In this document: one piece after another, positions 4,340 through 8,075 of the stretch
Position numbering within the stretch: the stretch's first letter is position 1
Layout of the letters: each line of letters opens with the position of its first letter
Assembly (NCBI GenBank): GCA_002474325.1
Contig: DKNL01000248.1
Location: 1-8,075 of the forward strand
Length of the DNA stretch: 8,075 nucleotides
Direction: 5' to 3'
Origin: Opitutales bacterium UBA7389
Lineage (GTDB): Bacteria; Verrucomicrobiota; Verrucomicrobiia; Opitutales; Opitutaceae
Notes under the pieces: generated by a model
Told to the model about the DNA's origin: nothing
Seen by the model: the letters and a program-made list of their open reading frames with translations, nothing else
The model's database searches: none
Translations under genes and position numbers: made by a program

Positions 4340-7177
4340 CTACTTCAGCACTTTCCCGGTCTCTGATTTCCCGCACTTCTGTATCGCATCTACCGTTCCT
4401 TCAAAAACGAGATCCCCGCCTTCGGAACCTCCGCCGGGACCCAGGTCGACAATCCAATCCGCGAGCCGAATGAAATCCAAGTGATGCTCGATTACGATCA
4501 CCGTATTCCCTTGGTCCCTTAACTGAAATAGCAAGTCCGCGAGCTTCTGAATATCCGACCAGTGCAATCCCGTTGTCGGCTCGTCTAGTATGTAGAGCAC
4601 CTTGCCTGAACCTCGCTTCGATAATTCAAGCGATAGCTTTAATCGCTGGGCTTCTCCGCCACTCAAGGTATTTGCTGCTTGTCCCAGTTTAAGATAACCG
4701 AGGCCCACCGCATCAAGAGTATTCAGTTTATCCATGATGCGGGGAATATTTTTAAAGCGCTCCTTGGCTTCCTCGACCGATAGATCTAAGGCTTGAGCGA
4801 TATTCAATCCTCCATACTGGATCTCCAACGTTTCCCGATTATAGCGCGTGCCATGGCAACTCGGGCAATCGATGTAGGCGTCGCTCATGAAAAGCATGTC
4901 CAATTTGATTGCTCCTTGACCTTGGCACCTTTCACAACGCCCTCCCCTGGCATTGAAGCTAAATCGGCCTGGCTTGTATCCGCGAGCTCGCGATAGAGGC
5001 ATTTTGGAATACAAATCGCGAAGGCTGTCAAAGAGCTTCGTATAGGTGGCTGGGTTGGATCGGGGACTTTGGCCTATCGGGTCCTGGCTTACGCGGACTA
5101 CCCGTTCTAGTTTTTCGAGTCCATCGATTCCCTTGTGGCTACCAGGGATGTTTCTCGATCGATTTAACTTCCGGGCAGCCGCCTTAGCCAGGATTTCGTT
5201 GACCAGCGTAGACTTGCCTGATCCCGAAACTCCCGTCACGCAGGTCAGCAATCCAATTGGGAAATGGGCATCGACATCTCTTAAGTTGTGTTCGCTAGCC
5301 TGTTTGATCGTAATCCAGTCTTCCTGCGGAGCCTTTGTATCTACCGACTTAGCCAAACTGCGTTTACCTGACAAGTAGTCCCCCGTTTCAAATCCCCCGC
5401 TCGTTTCCTTCCCGCACTCTTCGGGAGGTCCTTCGAAGAGCATCTTGCCTCCTGCTGATCCGGCTCCTGGCCCCAGTTCGATTAAATGGTCGGAAGCCCG
5501 CATCATTTCCTCGTCGTGCTCGACAACGATGACCGAATTTCCCCGATCCCGTAGCTCCTTGAGGGATTGAATCAATTTCCTATTGTCCCTCGGATGCAAA
5601 CCGATACTAGGCTCATCAAGAACATAGACAACACCGACAAGACTCATACCAAGTTGCGTAGCTAAGCGAACGCGCTGAGCCTCGCCTCCACTTAGTGTGC
5701 TGTATTGACGATCTAACGTCAGATAGCCCAATCCGACTTCTCTCAGAAATCGCAATCGCAGCTCGATCCCCTCGACTACTTCGCCATAGGTTGAGACACG
5801 ATCTTCGCTCGCCGGCAAGCTGGCTGCAAATTCGTAAGCTTGGCCCAGGTCCATAGCCAGAAAATCGGGCACGCTCTTCCCTTCCACGAAAACGTTGGCG
5901 CTCCGCTGACTGAAGCGATGACCCCGACACGATGAACATTCCTGATCCGTTTGATAAGTCATCAAACGAGCTCTGAAACCATCGCTTTTGGTTTCTTTAT
6001 AGGACTTCTGCAGGAGAGCCATCACGCCCTCGAACTTCTGAGGAGGTGGCTTGGTTTTTCGTCGGGTCAACTTAAACTCGAAAAGCCGATCATCGACTCC
6101 GAAAAGAATGGCTTCCTGGGTGTTCCGATCCAAATGCTTCCAGGGAGTCTCCGGATCGAAAGGCAATTGCTCGGCCAGTTGGCGTAACAAAGCGTTGTTG
6201 CGAATGATAAGCTGCTTACCGCCAATTCGCAAAGGTTTCAACGCCCCTTTCTTAACCGACTTGCTGACATCCGGCACGACAAGCTCCTCCAAAAAGCGTC
6301 GCGTTTTGCCCAAACCACCGCACTTCGAACAAGCTCCCTCAATCGTATTAAAAGAAAAATGACGCGGAGAGATAGGCTCGTACACTTCACTACAAATGGA
6401 GCATGCCAAGTTTCGACTGAGGGCCATCTCGTGCCAATCCGTGCCACGCGAAGCTTGATAAGCGATTGACGCTCGATCCTTTCCTTCGTTGAAAGCCAAC
6501 TCCAATGAATCCGCTACTCGGCTTCGCTGATCTGGACCCATTACAATACGATCCACGACCAGATCTAGCGCGAGTTCCCCTCTTCCAGAGACGCGTCCTT
6601 CCGATTCATTGATATTCACGACCTCTCCATCGATACGGATACGTTGAAAACCTTTTTGCCGCAATCGCGGAAGCTCATCCAGGATCACCGCCTTTTTAGC
6701 CAACATGTACGGGGCCAGCACCATCGCCCGAGCTCCTTTCGGCAGCTCCATAGCTTTTTCAACCGAGCTGTCGAGGGTTTGCCGGGTAATGAGCCCCCCA
6801 TCTTTTGGACAGCGTTGCTCGCCTTTCAATGTCCAGAGTAGACGTGCATAGTCTGCTATCTCCGTAACCGTAGCGATCGTGCTTCGAGGCGAAGAAGAGG
6901 CAGAACGTTGCTCGATAGCCAGCACCGGCGACAAGCCATGGATGAAATCGACATCCGGACGCTTGAACTGCTCCATGGCCTGGCGAGCCTGGGTAGACAA
7001 GCTCTCCATATACTTCCGGTAGCCCTCGGCATACAGCGTATCGAAAGCCAAGGTGGATTTGCCGGAACCTGAAACCCCGGTAATGACGACGAGCTTGTCC
7101 CGGGGAATCTTGACCTCGATATTCTGGAGGTTGTGCTCGCGAGCGCCTTTTATGTGTATGTGACGGGTCCGTTTCAA
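4340..7177 (-). CDS. uvrA: UvrA excinuclease ABC ATPase subunit (possibly a paralogue)
   Basis: A 945-residue UvrA, close to the usual length of about 940, the damage-sensing ATPase that loads UvrB in nucleotide excision repair (cytoplasm). ATPase site I: Walker A GVSGSGKST (34-42), signature LSGGEAQR (495-502), Walker B VVYVLDEPS (516-524). Site II: Walker A GVSGSGKST (649-657), LSGGEAQR (838-845), Walker B LYILDEPT (861-868). Cysteine pairs of the zinc modules are present at 259/262 with 283/286, at 414/417, and at 748/751 with 771/774. The insert at about 120-250 corresponds to the UvrB-binding domain, so this is not a short UvrA2 lacking it. The usual DQKTTSRNPRSTVGT stretch instead reads EQRSASSSPRSTIAT (89-103), suggesting a divergent lineage or second copy. 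ATG 7177 is supported by AAAGGA 9 bases upstream and by the standard N-terminus (IHIKGAREHNLQNI). It is divergent from icd and convergent with the esterase gene. No SOS box is evident upstream. Confidence 0.95.
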   Translation of the reverse strand: MKRTRHIHIKGAREHNLQNIEVKIPRDKLVVITGVSGSGKSTLAFDTLYAEGYRKYMESLSTQARQAMEQFKRPDVDFIHGLSPVLAIEQRSASSSPRSTIATVTEIADYARLLWTLKGEQRCPKDGGLITRQTLDSSVEKAMELPKGARAMVLAPYMLAKKAVILDELPRLRQKGFQRIRIDGEVVNINESEGRVSGRGELALDLVVDRIVMGPDQRSRVADSLELAFNEGKDRASIAYQASRGTDWHEMALSRNLACSICSEVYEPISPRHFSFNTIEGACSKCGGLGKTRRFLEELVVPDVSKSVKKGALKPLRIGGKQLIIRNNALLRQLAEQLPFDPETPWKHLDRNTQEAILFGVDDRLFEFKLTRRKTKPPPQKFEGVMALLQKSYKETKSDGFRARLMTYQTDQECSSCRGHRFSQRSANVFVEGKSVPDFLAMDLGQAYEFAASLPASEDRVSTYGEVVEGIELRLRFLREVGLGYLTLDRQYSTLSGGEAQRVRLATQLGMSLVGVVYVLDEPSIGLHPRDNRKLIQSLKELRDRGNSVIVVEHDEEMMRASDHLIELGPGAGSAGGKMLFEGPPEECGKETSGGFETGDYLSGKRSLAKSVDTKAPQEDWITIKQASEHNLRDVDAHFPIGLLTCVTGVSGSGKSTLVNEILAKAAARKLNRSRNIPGSHKGIDGLEKLERVVRVSQDPIGQSPRSNPATYTKLFDSLRDLYSKMPLSRARGYKPGRFSFNARGGRCERCQGQGAIKLDMLFMSDAYIDCPSCHGTRYNRETLEIQYGGLNIAQALDLSVEEAKERFKNIPRIMDKLNTLDAVGLGYLKLGQAANTLSGGEAQRLKLSLELSKRGSGKVLYILDEPTTGLHWSDIQKLADLLFQLRDQGNTVIVIEHHLDFIRLADWIVDLGPGGGSEGGDLVFEGTVDAIQKCGKSETGKVLK

Positions 7178-7530
7178 TGCTTTGGTATCCTTTGGGGAAC
7201 GATCATAGGTCTAGCAAAAAGGTCAACCTCTAGGACACTATGGAAACGCTTTGATCGGTTCGGGCGATTTCGAACTTTACGCGACACCTCCTTCGTTCTT
7301 CTTTTTTCTACGCGATGATCTCTCCTCAATCGTCCGCGAGCTTTTCTGGCAACTTGCTCGCCATATCTCTCTATCTGACGCTTCTGTAACTGCCCAACTT
7401 CTGGCAAGACGTGATTCAGGATTTAAGACTGTTTCGGAAATGGAGATTCTGGAGAACACTCCAGCACTCGCTTGTAGCCCTTATCCTTCTCCGGGAATAA
7501 TTCGCCGTCGAAGACCGGCTCGACTACGTA

Positions 7531-7559
7531 TTAACATTTTCCTTACAGGCTATTGTATT
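7531..7559 (+). promoter_or_regulatory. Weak candidate promoter for icd
   Basis: TTAACA (7531-7536, 5 of 6 to the -35 consensus) and TGTATT (7554-7559, 4 of 6 to the -10) are separated by 17 bp. It would give a leader of about 205 bases before the icd ATG, which is long, so a nearer unrecognised promoter is equally possible. Confidence 0.2.
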
Positions 7560-7763
7560 TCACTTTCTCTGGCGGCTCCACAAACATTATATCGCTCCGC
7601 TTTTCAGTTACTTTCCATACTCATCACATTCGTCAGCTACTTGTATCACCGATTTCTATCGAGAATCGAGTTAGCATGGACTATATCCAATTGTGGATAA
7701 AGCTCAGATATTCTATTGACCCAGAAGAGATGCCCGTTACCGAAGAACTTCCCTCCAATCCGC

Positions 7764-7770
7764 GAGGAAA
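7764..7770 (+). promoter_or_regulatory. Ribosome binding site of icd
   Basis: GAGGAAA ends two bases before the ATG at 7773; the GAGG core lies 5 bases from it. This is the clearest Shine-Dalgarno sequence on the plus strand of the window, and it fixes the start that matches the family N-terminus. The two exported hydrolases lack such a site. Confidence 0.65.
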
Positions 7771-7772
7771 CC

Positions 7773-8075
7773 ATGAACGAAACGAAATCTAAAATCATCT
7801 ACACGAAAACTGACGAGGCTCCGGCACTAGCCACCTACTCCTTGCTCCCCATTATCGAAGCCTTTGCTGGAGCTGCAGGCATCACGGTAGAAACGCGAGA
7901 CATCTCCCTAGCCGGACGCATCATCGCCAACTTCCCCGATAAGCTCAAAGAGGAGCAACGCCAATCCGACGCCCTAACTGAGCTTGGCGAATTGGCCAAG
8001 ACACCGGAAGCCAACATCATCAAACTCCCGAATATCAGTGCCTCGATTCCCCAGCTGGCTGCCGCCATCAAAGAA
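7773..8075 (+). CDS. icd: Monomeric NADP-dependent isocitrate dehydrogenase, N-terminal part (cut by window end)
   Basis: The first 101 codons of a monomeric-type isocitrate dehydrogenase (oxidative decarboxylation of isocitrate to 2-oxoglutarate in the TCA cycle, making NADPH, cytoplasmic). The family is about 740 residues, so roughly 640 lie beyond the window. Recognition rests on stretches that closely match the monomeric family (Azotobacter and Vibrio IDH-II type): KIIYTKTDEAPALATYSLLP (7-26), VETRDISLAGRIIANFP (39-55) and NIIKLPNISASIPQL (81-95). It is unrelated in sequence to the dimeric Icd of E. coli. A GAGG ribosome binding site 5 bases before the ATG supports the start. Transcribed away from uvrA with no shared function. 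Confidence 0.95.
   Translation, partial: MNETKSKIIYTKTDEAPALATYSLLPIIEAFAGAAGITVETRDISLAGRIIANFPDKLKEEQRQSDALTELGELAKTPEANIIKLPNISASIPQLAAAIKE

Larger units (their letters stand above)
7178..7772. other. Long divergent intergenic region between uvrA and icd
   Basis: These 595 bases separate the two divergent start codons. No frame looks coding: the longest (7251-7700, plus, TTG start) has no clear ribosome binding site, a low-complexity start and no recognisable motif. Visible structure is limited to a pyrimidine-rich tract around 7285-7310, a 6-bp hairpin CTGGAG/CTCCAG with an AACA loop (7449-7464), and a dyad GTTCG-N8-CGAAC (7258-7275). It should hold the promoters of both flanking genes; a small RNA cannot be excluded. 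Confidence 0.5.

Noticed and set aside
7202..7226. Minus-strand TTGACC and TATGAT as a uvrA promoter
   Set aside because: Both hexamers are good matches, but the spacer is only 13 bp, too short for a sigma70-type promoter; no better-spaced partner was found for either.
7251..7700. 149-residue plus-strand ORF between uvrA and icd
   Set aside because: TTG start without a clear Shine-Dalgarno, low-complexity Phe and Arg runs, no motif, and composition unlike the neighbouring genes; probably a chance open frame.
7553..7792. 79-residue ORF overlapping the icd start
   Set aside because: It overlaps the well-supported icd ribosome binding site and first codons in another frame and shows no family resemblance.
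1..8075. tRNA, rRNA, CRISPR array, prophage or insertion sequence
   Set aside because: No cloverleaf with a T-loop motif, no regularly spaced direct repeats, and no transposase, integrase or phage protein motif was seen on either strand.

Overview
The window looks like a chromosomal segment from a marine polysaccharide-degrading bacterium. The best guess is Verrucomicrobiota (Opitutae/Puniceicoccales-like), with Planctomycetota as the alternative. This rests on a secreted sulfatase with a C-terminal helical-repeat tail, a secreted sialate O-acetylesterase-type SGNH esterase, and short dispersed 'GTAGGAGCGG' palindromic repeats between genes. No marker gene is present, so the taxonomy is inference.

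Layout: (1) 1-465 is non-coding as far as can be seen, apart from a possible leftward ORF fragment at the left edge. It holds a cluster of hairpins (181-279) and an 18-bp near-perfect dyad (314-331) ahead of the first gene. (2) 466-2337 (+) is an exported S1-type sulfatase with a complete formylglycine signature. (3) 2338-2578 contains two head-to-head REP-like repeats forming one long hairpin, followed by a candidate promoter. (4) 2579-4123 (+) is an exported sialate O-acetylesterase-like enzyme. (5) 4124-4339 is a convergent intergenic region with a GC-rich hairpin and a third REP-like copy. (6) 4340-7177 (-) is a full-length UvrA excinuclease ATPase, somewhat divergent. (7) 7178-7772 is a long divergent intergenic region with no convincing gene. 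(8) 7773-8075 (+) is the first 101 codons of a monomeric NADP-dependent isocitrate dehydrogenase, cut by the window end.

The two exported hydrolases plausibly act together outside the cytoplasm, removing sulfate and O-acetyl groups that block glycosidases from complex glycans. No glycoside hydrolase, transporter or regulator accompanies them here. UvrA (DNA repair) and isocitrate dehydrogenase (central metabolism) are housekeeping functions unrelated to the hydrolases. I see no phage, CRISPR, toxin-antitoxin or transposase gene. The most interesting non-coding signals are the structure-conserving REP pair and the dyad and hairpin-rich leader before the sulfatase. I did not find strong evidence for a new multi-gene system.
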